Source of the DNA: Deltaproteobacteria bacterium
Lineage (GTDB): Bacteria > Myxococcota_A > UBA9160 > PR03
Assembly: GCA_035063765.1 (NCBI GenBank)
Contig: JAPSFT010000019.1
Span: forward strand, 1 to 64,000
Direction of reading: 5' to 3'
Length of the DNA: 64,000 bases
Shown here: in pieces, positions 20,408-28,827 of the stretch
Numbering within the stretch: position 1 is the first letter of the stretch
How the letters are laid out: each line of letters starts with the position of its first letter
Made by a program: the position numbers and the translations under genes
Notes under the pieces: generated by a model
What the model was told of the DNA's origin: nothing
The model's database searches: none
The model's input: only the letters and a program-made list of their open reading frames with translations

Positions 20408-22000
20408 ATGTCCCCCCGAACGGGAGCGCAGGGCGCCGTCCGGCGCGCGCTGCTCTCCGTCTCCGACAAGACGGGGCTCGTGGAGCTGGCCCGCGGCCTC
20501 GCGCGCCTCGGCGTCGAGCTCGTCGCCTCGGGCGGCACCGCGGGCGCGCTGCGCGAGGCCGGCCTCGCCGTCGTCGAGGTGGCCGCCCTCACCGGCTCGC
20601 CCGAGATGCTCGGCGGCCGCGTGAAGACGCTCCACCCGCGCATCCACGGCGGGATCCTGGCGCGCCGCGAGCACCCGGGCGACCGCGCCGACATGGCGGC
20701 CCAGGCGCTCGGCGCGATCGACCTCGTGGTCGTGAACCTCTACCCCTTCGAGCGCACCGTGTCGCAGCCCGGTGTCGCCCTCGAGGACGCCGTCGAGCAG
20801 ATCGACATCGGCGGGCCCTCGATGATCCGCTCGGCGGCGAAGAACCACGCCTGGGTCGGGGTCGTGACGGACCCGGCCGACTACCCGGCGCTCCTCGCCG
20901 AGCTCGAGGCGGGGGGCGGCGTGCTCGGCGAGGCCACCCGCCGCCGGCTCGCGGCGAAGGCCTTCGCGCGCACCGCCGCCTACGACGCCGCGATCGAGGC
21001 CTACCTGGCGCGCGCCTACGCGGCGGAGCTCGGCGCCGCGGCCGGGGAGGAGCCCTTTCCGCCGCGCCTGCGCATCGACCTGCCGCGCGCGGCCACCCTG
21101 CGCTACGGCGAGAACCCGCACCAGGCCGCCGCCCTCTACGGGAGCTTCCTCGCCTGCGTCGAGGTCCTGCACGGCAAGGAGCTCTCCTACAACAACGTGG
21201 TGGACGTGCAGGCCGCCCTGGCGCTGGCCGGCGAGTTCGACCCGGCCGAGGGCCCCGCGGTCGCGATCCTCAAGCACAATACACCGTGCGGGGTCGGCAC
21301 CGGCACGACCCCGCTCGCGGCCTGGCAGGCCGCCTACGCCACCGACCCGGACTCGCCCTTCGGCGGCATCGTCGTGTGCAACCGCCCCTTCGACCTCGCG
21401 CTGGCGCAGGCGGTGGACGAGATCTTCACCGAGGTGCTGGTGGCGCCCGCCTTCGCGGACGACGCGCTCGCCTTCCTGCGCAGGAAGAAGAACCGCCGCC
21501 TGCTGCGCTTCCTGCCCGAGCGCATCGACCGCGCCGCGCCGGACTGGAAGCGCGTCTACGGCGGGCTCCTCCTCCAGCAGCCCGACGTCTCGCACGAGGA
21601 CCTCGCGGCCGCGCAGGTGGCGACGCGCCGCAAGCCGAGCGACGAGGAGCTGCGCGCGCTCGGCTTCGCCTGGCGCGTCGTGAAGCACGTGAAGAGCAAC
21701 GCCGTGGTCTTCGCGCGCGCGGACCGCACCGTCGCGATCGGGGGCGGCCAGACCTCGCGGGTGGACGCCGTCTGCGTGGCCCGCGAGAAGGCCGCCCGGG
21801 TCGGCAACGACCTCGCGGGCAGCGTCCTCGCGAGCGACGCCTTCTTCCCCTTCCCCGACGGCCTCGAGGCCGCCGTCGCCGCCGGCGCCACGGCCTGCGT
21901 CCAGCCCGGCGGCTCCACCCGCGACCCCGAGGTGGTCGCCGCCGCCGACCGCCTCGGCATCGCCATGATCCTGACCGGTGTCCGGCACTTCCGGCACTAG
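20408..22000 (+). CDS. purH: Bifunctional AICAR transformylase / IMP cyclohydrolase
   Basis: The 530-residue enzyme performs the last two steps of IMP synthesis. The N-terminal cyclohydrolase has LLSVSDKTGLVELARGL and GGRVKTLHPRIHGGIL. The C-terminal transformylase has LRYGENPHQAA, ILKHNTPCGVGTG and VKHVKSNAVVFAR. AGGAGG five bases before the ATG decides the start. Some 148 GC-rich bases without clear promoter hexamers lie upstream. Confidence 0.98.
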   Translation: MSPRTGAQGAVRRALLSVSDKTGLVELARGLARLGVELVASGGTAGALREAGLAVVEVAALTGSPEMLGGRVKTLHPRIHGGILARREHPGDRADMAAQALGAIDLVVVNLYPFERTVSQPGVALEDAVEQIDIGGPSMIRSAAKNHAWVGVVTDPADYPALLAELEAGGGVLGEATRRRLAAKAFARTAAYDAAIEAYLARAYAAELGAAAGEEPFPPRLRIDLPRAATLRYGENPHQAAALYGSFLACVEVLHGKELSYNNVVDVQAALALAGEFDPAEGPAVAILKHNTPCGVGTGTTPLAAWQAAYATDPDSPFGGIVVCNRPFDLALAQAVDEIFTEVLVAPAFADDALAFLRRKKNRRLLRFLPERIDRAAPDWKRVYGGLLLQQPDVSHEDLAAAQVATRRKPSDEELRALGFAWRVVKHVKSNAVVFARADRTVAIGGGQTSRVDAVCVAREKAARVGNDLAGSVLASDAFFPFPDGLEAAVAAGATACVQPGGSTRDPEVVAAADRLGIAMILTGVRHFRH

Positions 22001-22015
22001 CGGCGCGGAGGGGCC

Positions 22016-23296
22016 GTGAGGGTCCTGGTGCTCGGCGCGGGCGGCCGCGAGCACGCGCTCGCGTGGAAGCTGCGGCGCAGCCCGAGCGTCGCGCGCGTCC
22101 TCGCCGCGCCCGGGAGCGACGGCATGGCGCGCGAGGCCGACTGCTTCGGGTCCGTCGCCGCGGCCGACGCCGCCGCCGTCACGGCCCTCGCGCGGCGCGA
22201 GGGCGTGGACCTCGTCGTCGTCGGCCCCGAGGACCCGCTCGCCGCGGGCATCGCCGACCACCTGCGCGGGGAGGGGATCGCGACCTTCGGGCCCTCGGCC
22301 GCCGCGGCGCGCCTCGAGTCGAGCAAGGCCTTCGCGAAGGAGTTCATGCGCCGCCACGGGATCCCGACCGCGGGCCACGCGGTCTTCGACGAGCTCGCGG
22401 CCGCGCGCGCCCACGTGCGGGCGCTCGGCGCGCCCTGCGTCGTGAAGGCCGACGGCCTCGCGGCCGGCAAGGGCGTCACGGTCTGCGACGGGCCGGAGGA
22501 CGCCGAGCGCGCGCTCGTCGAGGCGATGGGCGAGCGCCGCTTCGGCGCGGCCGGCGCCCGCGTGGTCGTCGAGGAGCGGCTCTTCGGCGAGGAGGCCTCC
22601 TACTACGCGCTCTCCGACGGCACGAACGTGGTGCCGCTCGCCGCCGCGCAGGACCACAAGCGCGCCCTCGACGGCGACCGCGGCGAGAACACCGGCGGCA
22701 TGGGCGCCTACTCGCCCGCACCCGTCTTCGACGAAGCGGTCGAGAAGCGCGTGCTCGAGGAGGTGGTGCACCCGGTGGTGCGCGGCATGGCGGCCGAGGG
22801 CCATCCCTTCCAGGGCGTGCTCTTCGTCGGGCTCATGATCGGTCCCGACAGGCTCCCGCGCGCGATCGAGTTCAACGTGCGCTTCGGGGACCCCGAGACC
22901 CAGGCGCTCCTCCTGCGGCTCGACGCGGACCTGGCCGCGCTGCTCGACGGCGCGGCGCGCGGGCGCCTCGAGCGCGCGGCGGCCCCCGCCTGGCGCGACG
23001 CCGCGGTCTGCGTCGTCGTGGCCTCGGGCGGCTACCCGCGCGCGTACCCGACCGGCCTGCCGATCACGGGCCTCGAGGAGGCGGAGCGCGACCCCGACGT
23101 CGTGGTCTTCCACGCCGGAACGCGCCGCGGGCCCGGCGGCGGCTTCGTGACGGCGGGCGGCCGCGTGCTCGGGGTCACGGCGCGCGGGGCGAGCGTCGCC
23201 GAGGCGCAGCGCCGCGCCTACGCCGCCTGCGACCGGATCCGCTTCGAGGGCATGCACCTGCGCCGCGACATCGCCGCGCGCGCGCTCGCGCGGTGA
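22016..23296 (+). CDS. purD: Phosphoribosylamine-glycine ligase
   Basis: The 426-residue ATP-grasp enzyme makes GAR in purine synthesis. It starts MRVLVLGAGGREHALAWKL (GTG codon). ATP-grasp motifs are CVVKADGLAAGKGV and QDHKRALDGDRGENTGGMG, with the metal site IEFNVRFGDPETQ. It follows purH by 15 bases, a common pairing, and its stop overlaps the next start as GTGA. Confidence 0.98.
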   Translation: MRVLVLGAGGREHALAWKLRRSPSVARVLAAPGSDGMAREADCFGSVAAADAAAVTALARREGVDLVVVGPEDPLAAGIADHLRGEGIATFGPSAAAARLESSKAFAKEFMRRHGIPTAGHAVFDELAAARAHVRALGAPCVVKADGLAAGKGVTVCDGPEDAERALVEAMGERRFGAAGARVVVEERLFGEEASYYALSDGTNVVPLAAAQDHKRALDGDRGENTGGMGAYSPAPVFDEAVEKRVLEEVVHPVVRGMAAEGHPFQGVLFVGLMIGPDRLPRAIEFNVRFGDPETQALLLRLDADLAALLDGAARGRLERAAAPAWRDAAVCVVVASGGYPRAYPTGLPITGLEEAERDPDVVVFHAGTRRGPGGGFVTAGGRVLGVTARGASVAEAQRRAYAACDRIRFEGMHLRRDIAARALAR

Positions 23297-24135
23297 GCGC
23301 AGCCGCCGTGGCCAAGGCCCGCCCCGCCGCGCCCGGGGCACCTGCAACCGCCGCTCCGGGGACGCCCGCCTCCGCGCTCGAGGCCGCGCCGGAGGCGCTC
23401 GCCGCCCCCGCGCCGGAGGCGCCTTCGGCCGCCGCGCCCGGGGCGCTCGCGGCCGCCCTCGCCCGGCTGCGCGCCGGCGGGCTCGTGGCGTTCCCGACCG
23501 AGACGGTCTGGGGCCTCGGCGCCGACGCCGGCTCGGCCGCGGCGATGGAGCGGCTGCGGCGCTGGAAGGGCCGCGACGCGGGCCAGCCGGTGGCGGTGCT
23601 CGTGCCCGACCGTGCGGCGCTCGCGGCGCTCGGGATCGCGCTGCCCGCCGCGGCGGAGCGGCTCGCGGCGGCGTTCTGGCCGGGCCCCCTGACGCTCGTC
23701 GTGCCCGCGCCGCGCTCCCGCTTCGCCCCGGGCGTCGCGCGCGCCGACGGCGCCGTGGGCCTGCGCTGCTCGCCGCACCCGGCGGCGGCCGCGCTCGCCG
23801 CGGCGTGGCTGGGCGCCGGGGCCGGCCCGCTCACCGCGACCAGCCTGAACCGCCACGGTGCGCCGCCCGCCCGCACCCGCGCCGAGGCCGCCGCCCTGTG
23901 CGCCGGATCCGACGCGATCCTGTGTCTCGACGCCGGCCCCGATGCCGGCGCCGCCGCGCACGATCCCGCCGGCGCAGCACCGGGCCGCGTGGCCGACGGC
24001 GCGCGCGATCCCGGCGCCGCCGCGCCGAGCAGCGTCGTGGACTGCAGCGGGCCGCGCCCGCGCCTGCTGCGCGCCGGCGCGATCGGCGCGGCCGAGCTAT
24101 CCCGCGTCCTCGAGCAGGAGATCCCCGCCCCGTGA
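23293..24135 (+). CDS. Sua5/YciO/YrdC family threonylcarbamoyl-AMP synthase
   Basis: The 280-residue protein carries the YrdC fold that makes threonylcarbamoyl-AMP for the t6A modification of ANN-reading tRNAs. Core motifs begin near residue 55 (GGLVAFPTETVWGLGADA); then WPGPLTLVVPAP, VGLRCSPHPAA and PLTATSLNRHG. The first 50 residues are an Ala/Pro-rich leader of unknown use. A Gly/Ala-rich insert lies before the final SSVVDCSG strand. GTG start, overlapping the purD stop. Confidence 0.85.
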   Translation: MSAAAVAKARPAAPGAPATAAPGTPASALEAAPEALAAPAPEAPSAAAPGALAAALARLRAGGLVAFPTETVWGLGADAGSAAAMERLRRWKGRDAGQPVAVLVPDRAALAALGIALPAAAERLAAAFWPGPLTLVVPAPRSRFAPGVARADGAVGLRCSPHPAAAALAAAWLGAGAGPLTATSLNRHGAPPARTRAEAAALCAGSDAILCLDAGPDAGAAAHDPAGAAPGRVADGARDPGAAAPSSVVDCSGPRPRLLRAGAIGAAELSRVLEQEIPAP

Positions 24136-25394
24136 CCGACGTGCGTCCCTTCCGCGCGCTCCGCTACGACCCGGCCCGCGTCGCCCTCGACCGCGTCGTC
24201 GCGCCGCCCTACGACGTCGTGAACGCCGAGGAGCGCGCCTTCTACTGGGAGCGCGATCCGCACGGCGCGATCCGCCTCGAGCTCACGCGCGATCCCGGCG
24301 CCGAGTCCGCGACGGACTACCGCGAGGTCGCCGGCGCGATCGCGGCGTGGCGGCGCGAGGGCGTCCTGCGCCTCGACGCGAAGCCGGCCCTCTACGCGCT
24401 GCGCCAGCGCTTCACGGGCCCGCAGGGCGAGCCGCGCGAGCGCGAGGGCTTCTTCGCCGCGCTGCGCCTCGAGCCCTACGAGCGGCGCATCGTGCGCCCC
24501 CACGAGCGCACCCTCGCGGGCCCGAAGGCCGATCGCCTGAAGCTCCTGCGCGCGACGCGCGCCAACCTCTCGCCGATCTTCCTCCTCTACGAGGACCCCG
24601 AGCGGGTCCTGAGCGGGCTCCTGACGGCCCAGCTCGACACCGGGGCGGCGGCCGTCGCCCACGATCCCGCCGGCGTCGAGCACCGCCTCGTCGCGATCGA
24701 GGACGCGGCCGCGATCGCGCGCGTGCAGGCCTTCCTGGCCGGGCGCGCGGTCGTGATCGCCGACGGCCACCATCGCTACGAGACGGCGCTCGCCTACCAG
24801 GCGGAGCAGGGCGGCTCGGGGCCCGCCGACTTCGTGCTCGCCTACTTCGCCGACGCCTACGCGCCCGGGAGCCTCCTGCTCCCGATCCACCGCGTGGTGC
24901 GCGAGGCGCCCGCCCCGGACGGCGCGGCCTGGCGCGCGCGCCTGCCCGGCTGGGAGGAGGAGCAGGTGCCCTGCGCGGACGCGGCCGGGATCCCGGCGCT
25001 CCTCGCGGAGCGGCTCGCGCCGCTCGCCGCCGGGCATCAGGCCTTCGCTGCCGACGACGGCTCGGGCGTCGTGCGGATCTTCTCGCGCCCGCGGCGGGAC
25101 GAGGCCGAGATCGGCACGCGCGTCCTCCACGAGGAGGTGCTGGCCGGCGTCTTCGGCCTCGACGAGGCCGCCGTGCGCGACGGCGCCGTGGCCTTCCCGA
25201 AGCAGCCCCTCGACGCCGCCCGCGAGGTGCGCGCCGGGCGCGGCACGGTGGCGCTCTACCTGAACGCCCTGCGCCCGGCCGACGTGTTCCGCGTGACGGC
25301 CGCCGGCGAGGTGCTGCCCCAGAAGTCCACCTACTTCCACCCGAAGCTCCCCACCGGCCTGTGCTTCCGCCTGCTCGACGAGGGCCCGCCGTGA
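24132..25394 (+). CDS. DUF1015 family protein
   Basis: The 420-residue protein starts with the DUF1015 signature: VRPFRALRYDP, VVAPPYDVV and ERDPHGAIRLEL. Later family motifs are IADGHHRYETAL and FPKQPLDAAREV. The biochemical role is unknown; the family has often been noted near amino-acid or Ser/Thr metabolism genes. GTG start overlapping the upstream stop, and its own stop overlaps the DUF721 gene, so it is part of the purH-purD-tsaC run. Confidence 0.88.
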   Translation: MTDVRPFRALRYDPARVALDRVVAPPYDVVNAEERAFYWERDPHGAIRLELTRDPGAESATDYREVAGAIAAWRREGVLRLDAKPALYALRQRFTGPQGEPREREGFFAALRLEPYERRIVRPHERTLAGPKADRLKLLRATRANLSPIFLLYEDPERVLSGLLTAQLDTGAAAVAHDPAGVEHRLVAIEDAAAIARVQAFLAGRAVVIADGHHRYETALAYQAEQGGSGPADFVLAYFADAYAPGSLLLPIHRVVREAPAPDGAAWRARLPGWEEEQVPCADAAGIPALLAERLAPLAAGHQAFAADDGSGVVRIFSRPRRDEAEIGTRVLHEEVLAGVFGLDEAAVRDGAVAFPKQPLDAAREVRAGRGTVALYLNALRPADVFRVTAAGEVLPQKSTYFHPKLPTGLCFRLLDEGPP

Positions 25395-25696
25395 GGCGCC
25401 GCGGGCGGCGCGAGCCGCGCCGGGTGGGCGACGTCGTCGGCACGGTGCTCGAGGACCTCGGCCTCGAGGGCGCCTCGGCGGTCCTGCGCATCGCCGAGCG
25501 CTGGGAGGCCGTGGTGGGGCCCGAGGTGGCTCGCCACTGCCAGCCCGAGCGGCTCCAGGGGACGGTCCTCGAGGCCACCGTCGACACGAGCGTCTGGTGC
25601 CAGCAGCTCCAGCTCCACCGGCCGGCCATCCTGGCGGCGCTGCGCCGCGAGCTCGGCCCCGCGGCGCCCACCGACCTGCGCCTGCGCGTCGGCTAG
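25391..25696 (+). CDS. DUF721 (DciA-like) protein
   Basis: A 101-residue basic protein. VGDVVGTVLEDLGLEG, then RIAERWEAVVGPEVARHCQPERL and TSVWCQQLQ, match the DUF721 core. DciA, the best-known member, loads the replicative helicase in bacteria lacking DnaC. Helicase loading is therefore a reasonable inference, but some DUF721 proteins are unstudied. GTG start with GTGA overlap. Confidence 0.75.
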   Translation: MRRRGRREPRRVGDVVGTVLEDLGLEGASAVLRIAERWEAVVGPEVARHCQPERLQGTVLEATVDTSVWCQQLQLHRPAILAALRRELGPAAPTDLRLRVG

Positions 25697-25731
25697 ATTC
25701 CCCGCGTCCCGCGCCCGTACGGAGAGCCCCC

Positions 25732-25947
25732 ATGACGCACGACCACGTCGAGGGCGGTGCCGGCGAGGCGTCCGATGAGCGGGCCCCCGCCGGGCAGCAC
25801 TGCGACTTCTGTGGCTCCACCGTGGCGGTGGTCCGCCGCGTCGCCCTCGACCACGACTACGACCGGCTCCAGACCCCCCACCGGGAGCTCTACGCCTGCG
25901 ATCCCTGCTCGCAGCGCAAGGAGCGCCGGAGGCTCGGGCTCGGGTAG
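25732..25947 (+). CDS. Small zinc-ribbon-like protein
   Basis: A 71-residue hypothetical protein with two Cys pairs, CDFCGS and CDPC, 31 residues apart, suggesting one structural zinc site. The C-terminal tail is basic (SQRKERRRLGLG). The N-terminal 20 residues look disordered. GGAGAGCCCCC precedes the ATG. No family name is assigned. It sits between DUF721 and the ribosomal operon. Confidence 0.6.
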   Translation: MTHDHVEGGAGEASDERAPAGQHCDFCGSTVAVVRRVALDHDYDRLQTPHRELYACDPCSQRKERRRLGLG

Positions 25948-25948
25948 C

Positions 25949-25977
25949 TTGCCTCCGTTTCGGCGCTCGCCTAACTT
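25949..25977 (+). promoter_or_regulatory. Candidate promoter of the rpsP operon
   Basis: TTGCCT (25949-25954) and TAACTT (25972-25977) are 17 bases apart, a fair sigma-70 match for such GC-rich DNA, about 75 bases before rpsP. Confidence 0.35.
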
Positions 25978-26003
25978 GCGCGACCGCTTCCACCCCCGGG
26001 GCA

Positions 26004-26019
26004 GCCGCCCTCGGGCGGC
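26004..26019 (+). promoter_or_regulatory. Hairpin in the rpsP leader
   Basis: GCCGCC (26004-26009) and GGCGGC (26014-26019) close a CTCG tetraloop in the 5' leader of the ribosomal operon. It may take part in leader regulation, but nothing specific identifies a binding protein. Confidence 0.3.
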
Positions 26020-26052
26020 AGCTCTCCTCGTGACCTCCAGGAGCCCGAGCAG

Positions 26053-26319
26053 ATGGTGAAGATCCGGCTCTCGCGTGCCGGCGCGAAGAAGCGCCCCTTC
26101 TATCGCATCGTCGCGATCGACGAGCGCAGGCGGCGCGACGGGCGCCCGCTCGAGTTCCTCGGCACCTACGACCCGATCGCGCGGCCGAAGGCGATCGACC
26201 TCGACGCCGCGAAGGTCGAGGCGTGGGTGCGCAAGGGCGCGCAGGTGAGCGACACCGTGGCGGCGCTGCTGCGCGAGCAGCGCCGGCGCCCGGCGCCGGC
26301 CGCGGCGCCGGCGAGCTAG
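26053..26319 (+). CDS. rpsP: 30S ribosomal protein bS16
   Basis: An 88-residue protein starting MVKIRLSRAGAKKRPFYRIV, then GTYDP and VEAWVRKGAQVSDTVAALL, all conserved in bS16, which helps assemble the 30S subunit. A short Pro/Ala tail ends the protein. AGGAG lies nine bases before the ATG. It leads the rpsP-khpA-rimM-trmD-rplS operon. Confidence 0.97.
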   Translation: MVKIRLSRAGAKKRPFYRIVAIDERRRRDGRPLEFLGTYDPIARPKAIDLDAAKVEAWVRKGAQVSDTVAALLREQRRRPAPAAAPAS

Positions 26320-26328
26320 GGGCCGGCC

Positions 26329-26562
26329 GTGGCGGAGCGGGGCAGCGCAGCGGAGCTCGTCGAGTACGTCGCGAAGGCGATCGTCTCCGATGCGGGGGCG
26401 GTGAAGGTGCACGAGCCCGAGCCGGACCTGCTCGAGCTCGAGACGGCGCCCGACGACCGCGGGCGCGTGATCGGGCGCCAGGGACGGGTCGCGAAGGCGA
26501 TGCGCGTGGTGCTGGCGGCGTCGGCGGCCGGCGCGGACTGCCGGCTCGAGATCGTCGACTAG
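26329..26562 (+). CDS. khpA: KH-domain RNA-binding protein KhpA
   Basis: The 77-residue single KH domain has the nucleic-acid-binding GRVIGRQGRVAKAMRVVL (GxxG loop). Its position between rpsP and rimM is the standard one for KhpA (YlqC), which with KhpB binds many RNAs. GTG start nine bases after rpsP. Confidence 0.93.
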   Translation: MAERGSAAELVEYVAKAIVSDAGAVKVHEPEPDLLELETAPDDRGRVIGRQGRVAKAMRVVLAASAAGADCRLEIVD

Positions 26563-26577
26563 CCGCGCGCGGCACCT

Positions 26578-27132
26578 GTGGAGCGGGCCGCCGGGAGCGG
26601 GTTCGTCGAGCTGGGAGAGGTGATCGGAGCGCACGGGACGGCGGGCGAGCTGCGGGTCGCGGTGCTGGGCGACGGACCCACCAACCTGACGAACCTACGC
26701 TCCCTGGTGTTGATCGGGCCGGACCGGGCTCCGGTGCCGGGCGAGAGGGAGGCCGAGCGGGAGGTCGAGAGCGCGCGGGCGGGCCGCCCCGGCGAGGTGC
26801 GGCTGCGGCTGCGCGGGGTCGGGAGCCGCGAGGCGGCCCAGGCCCTGGCGGGGCTGCGGGTCGCAGCCCGGCCCGAGCAGCTCGAGCCCCTGCGGGAGGG
26901 AGAGCACTACTGGTTCCAGCTCGTCGGCTGCGCGGTGGAGGCGCACGACGGGCGCGCGCTCGGCACGGTCCGGGCGCTCTGGGAGACGGGGGCGGCCGAC
27001 GTCCTCGTGGTCGAGGACGAGAGCGGGCGGGAGATCCTGCTGCCGGCGGCGGCGGACCTGCTGCGGGAGGTGGACGTCGAGCGGGGGCGGATCGTGATCG
27101 AGGTGCCGGAGGGCTTGCTGGACCCCCTCTGA
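26578..27132 (+). CDS. rimM: 16S rRNA processing protein RimM
   Basis: The 184-residue protein shows the RimM N-terminal barrel (VELGEVIGAHGTAGELRV) and the PRC-like C-terminal barrel (ADVLVVEDESGREILLPA). It helps mature the 30S head by binding uS19. GTG start, 15 bases after khpA. Confidence 0.95.
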   Translation: MERAAGSGFVELGEVIGAHGTAGELRVAVLGDGPTNLTNLRSLVLIGPDRAPVPGEREAEREVESARAGRPGEVRLRLRGVGSREAAQALAGLRVAARPEQLEPLREGEHYWFQLVGCAVEAHDGRALGTVRALWETGAADVLVVEDESGREILLPAAADLLREVDVERGRIVIEVPEGLLDPL

Positions 27133-27151
27133 GCGTGGGAAGGCCGGGACC

Positions 27152-27871
27152 GTGCGCATCGACGTGGTGACGATCTTCCCGGGTCTCTTCGAGCCCTTCC
27201 GCTCGACCTCGCTGCTCGGCGCCGCCTGCGAACGAGGGCTCGTGGACCTGCGGGTCCACGACCTGCGCGATTGGACCGGGGACCGACACCGCACGGTGGA
27301 CGATGCACCCTACGGCGGCGGGCCCGGGATGGTGATGAAGCCGGAGCCCCTGGTCGAGGCGATCGAGGCCCTGGCAGGACCGAAAGGAGACACGAGAAGC
27401 GCCCGCGTCCTCCTGCTCTCGCCCCAGGGCCGGCCCTTCGGCCAGGCCCGGGCCGAGGCGCTCGCGCACGAGCTCCACCTGGTGCTGGTGTGCGGGCGCT
27501 ACGAGGGGGTGGACCAGCGGGTGATCGAGCTCGCGGTGGACGAGGAGGTCTCGATCGGCGACTACGTGCTGGCGGGCGGCGAGCTCCCGGCGCTGGTCGT
27601 CGTCGAGGCGGTGACGCGGCTGCTGCCCGGAGTCATGGGGAACCCCGACTCGGCCGGGAGCGAGTCCTTCCAGGCCTCCGGCGAGGGGCGGCTGCTCGAA
27701 GGGCCGCACTACACGCGGCCGCAGGAATACCGGGGCCTCGAGGTCCCGGCCGTGCTTCGATCGGGCGATCACGCGGCGATCGCCCGCTGGCGCGCCGAGC
27801 GCGCGCGAGAGACGACGAGAAGGCGACGGCCCGAGCTGCTCGGGAACGGGCGCGGAGAGGATCAGCGATGA
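27152..27871 (+). CDS. trmD: tRNA (guanine37-N1)-methyltransferase
   Basis: The 239-residue SPOUT enzyme methylates G37 of tRNA, preventing frameshifts. Motifs: [41 protein letters not shown] and the knot [19 protein letters not shown] start. Its stop overlaps the rplS start (ATGA). Confidence 0.98.
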   Translation: MRIDVVTIFPGLFEPFRSTSLLGAACERGLVDLRVHDLRDWTGDRHRTVDDAPYGGGPGMVMKPEPLVEAIEALAGPKGDTRSARVLLLSPQGRPFGQARAEALAHELHLVLVCGRYEGVDQRVIELAVDEEVSIGDYVLAGGELPALVVVEAVTRLLPGVMGNPDSAGSESFQASGEGRLLEGPHYTRPQEYRGLEVPAVLRSGDHAAIARWRAERARETTRRRRPELLGNGRGEDQR

Positions 27872-28335
27872 ATCGACTCGACGGCGTCGAAGGCCCCTCG
27901 CTTCGCAAGGACCACCCCCCGTTCCGGCCCGGCGACACGCTGCGCGTCCACGTGCGCGTGAAGGAGGGCGAGAAGGAGCGCATCCAGATGTTCGAAGGGG
28001 TGTGCATCCGCCGGCGCGGCAACGGCATCTCCGAGACCTTCACCGTGCGCAAGGTCTCCTACGGCGTCGGCGTCGAGCGCATCTTCCCGGTCCACGCCCC
28101 CGTCGTCGAGAAGGTGGAGATCAAGAGCCGCGGCCACGTGCGCCGCGCGCGGCTCTACTTCCTGCGCGACCTGCAGGGCAAGAAGGCCCGCCTGCGCTCG
28201 AAGATCCGCGACCTCTCGGCCCTGGTGGCCCCCGAGGTCACCGAGGCGGGCACCGCCGCCGAGGCCGCCGACGCCGAGGCTGCCGCCGCCGCCGAGACCG
28301 CGGCCGAGGCGCCCCCCGCCGAGCCCGGCGAGTAG
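27868..28335 (+). CDS. rplS: 50S ribosomal protein bL19 with a long acidic tail
   Basis: Residues 1-117 are ordinary bL19 ([49 protein letters not shown]), a protein at the 30S-50S interface. After [16 protein letters not shown] an Ala/Glu/Pro-rich tail of about 35 residues follows, making 155 in all, where about 115-120 is usual. The tail is low-complexity and probably flexible. Last gene of the operon. Confidence 0.96.
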   Translation: MNRLDGVEGPSLRKDHPPFRPGDTLRVHVRVKEGEKERIQMFEGVCIRRRGNGISETFTVRKVSYGVGVERIFPVHAPVVEKVEIKSRGHVRRARLYFLRDLQGKKARLRSKIRDLSALVAPEVTEAGTAAEAADAEAAAAAETAAEAPPAEPGE

Positions 28336-28341
28336 CGCCGG

Positions 28342-28357
28342 CGCGCGGATCCGCGCG
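28342..28357. terminator. Perfect 16-bp GC palindrome after rplS
   Basis: CGCGCGGATCCGCGCG is a perfect palindrome 6 bases after the rplS stop. It can fold as a short hairpin at the end of the operon, but there is no T-run. Confidence 0.3.
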
Positions 28358-28406
28358 GCGAGCCCCGAGGACCCTGCGCCACGAGCCCCGGGCGCGCCGG
28401 CCCGTC

Positions 28407-28435
28407 TCGACCACCGATCGAATGCTCAATATAAT
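28407..28435 (+). promoter_or_regulatory. Strong AT-rich promoter of the hipBA-like pair
   Basis: A consensus TATAAT at 28430-28435 has TCGACC at 28407-28412, 17 bases upstream. The surrounding 28420-28477 is far more AT-rich than anything nearby. GATATC at 28448-28453 and GCTCA/TGAGC flanking arms (28424-28428, 28466-28470) may belong to an antitoxin operator. Confidence 0.6.
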
Positions 28436-28477
28436 AGTCAGTAAGTCCGATATCGCCTGTTCTAGTGAGCTTTCGTC

Positions 28478-28816
28478 ATGGCCAAGGAACGCCTCGCCTC
28501 CCGTCTTCCGATTCCGGTCCGCCGGGTGCTTCGCACGCTGGGACGGGACATCAAGGACGCCCGGCTCCGGCGCCGGATCCCCACCACGCTGATGGCCGCA
28601 CGCGCCTCGATCAGCCGGGTGACGCTCGCCAAGGTGGAGAAGGGCGACCCGGGCGTTGCGCTCGGCAACTACGCCCTGGTGCTCTTCGTGCTGGGCCTGG
28701 CCGACCGTCTCGCCGAGCTCGCGGATCCACGCGCCGACGTCGTCGGGCTCGAGCTCGAGGAAGAACGCCTGCCCAAGCGCATCCGCTTGCCGCGCAAGCC
28801 GCTCCCGCCCGGCTGA
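28478..28816 (+). CDS. HTH antitoxin, HipB-like
   Basis: A 112-residue Xre-like DNA-binding protein. The helix-turn-helix spans about residues 22-60 (LGRDIKDARLRRRIPTTLMA, then SISRVTLAKVEKGDPGVALG). The C-terminal tail is rich in Arg, Lys and Pro. It lies 11 bases before a HipA-type kinase, the classic antitoxin-toxin order, so it should bind and neutralise HipA and repress its own promoter. Confidence 0.82.
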   Translation: MAKERLASRLPIPVRRVLRTLGRDIKDARLRRRIPTTLMAARASISRVTLAKVEKGDPGVALGNYALVLFVLGLADRLAELADPRADVVGLELEEERLPKRIRLPRKPLPPG

Positions 28817-28827
28817 GCGGGAGCGCC

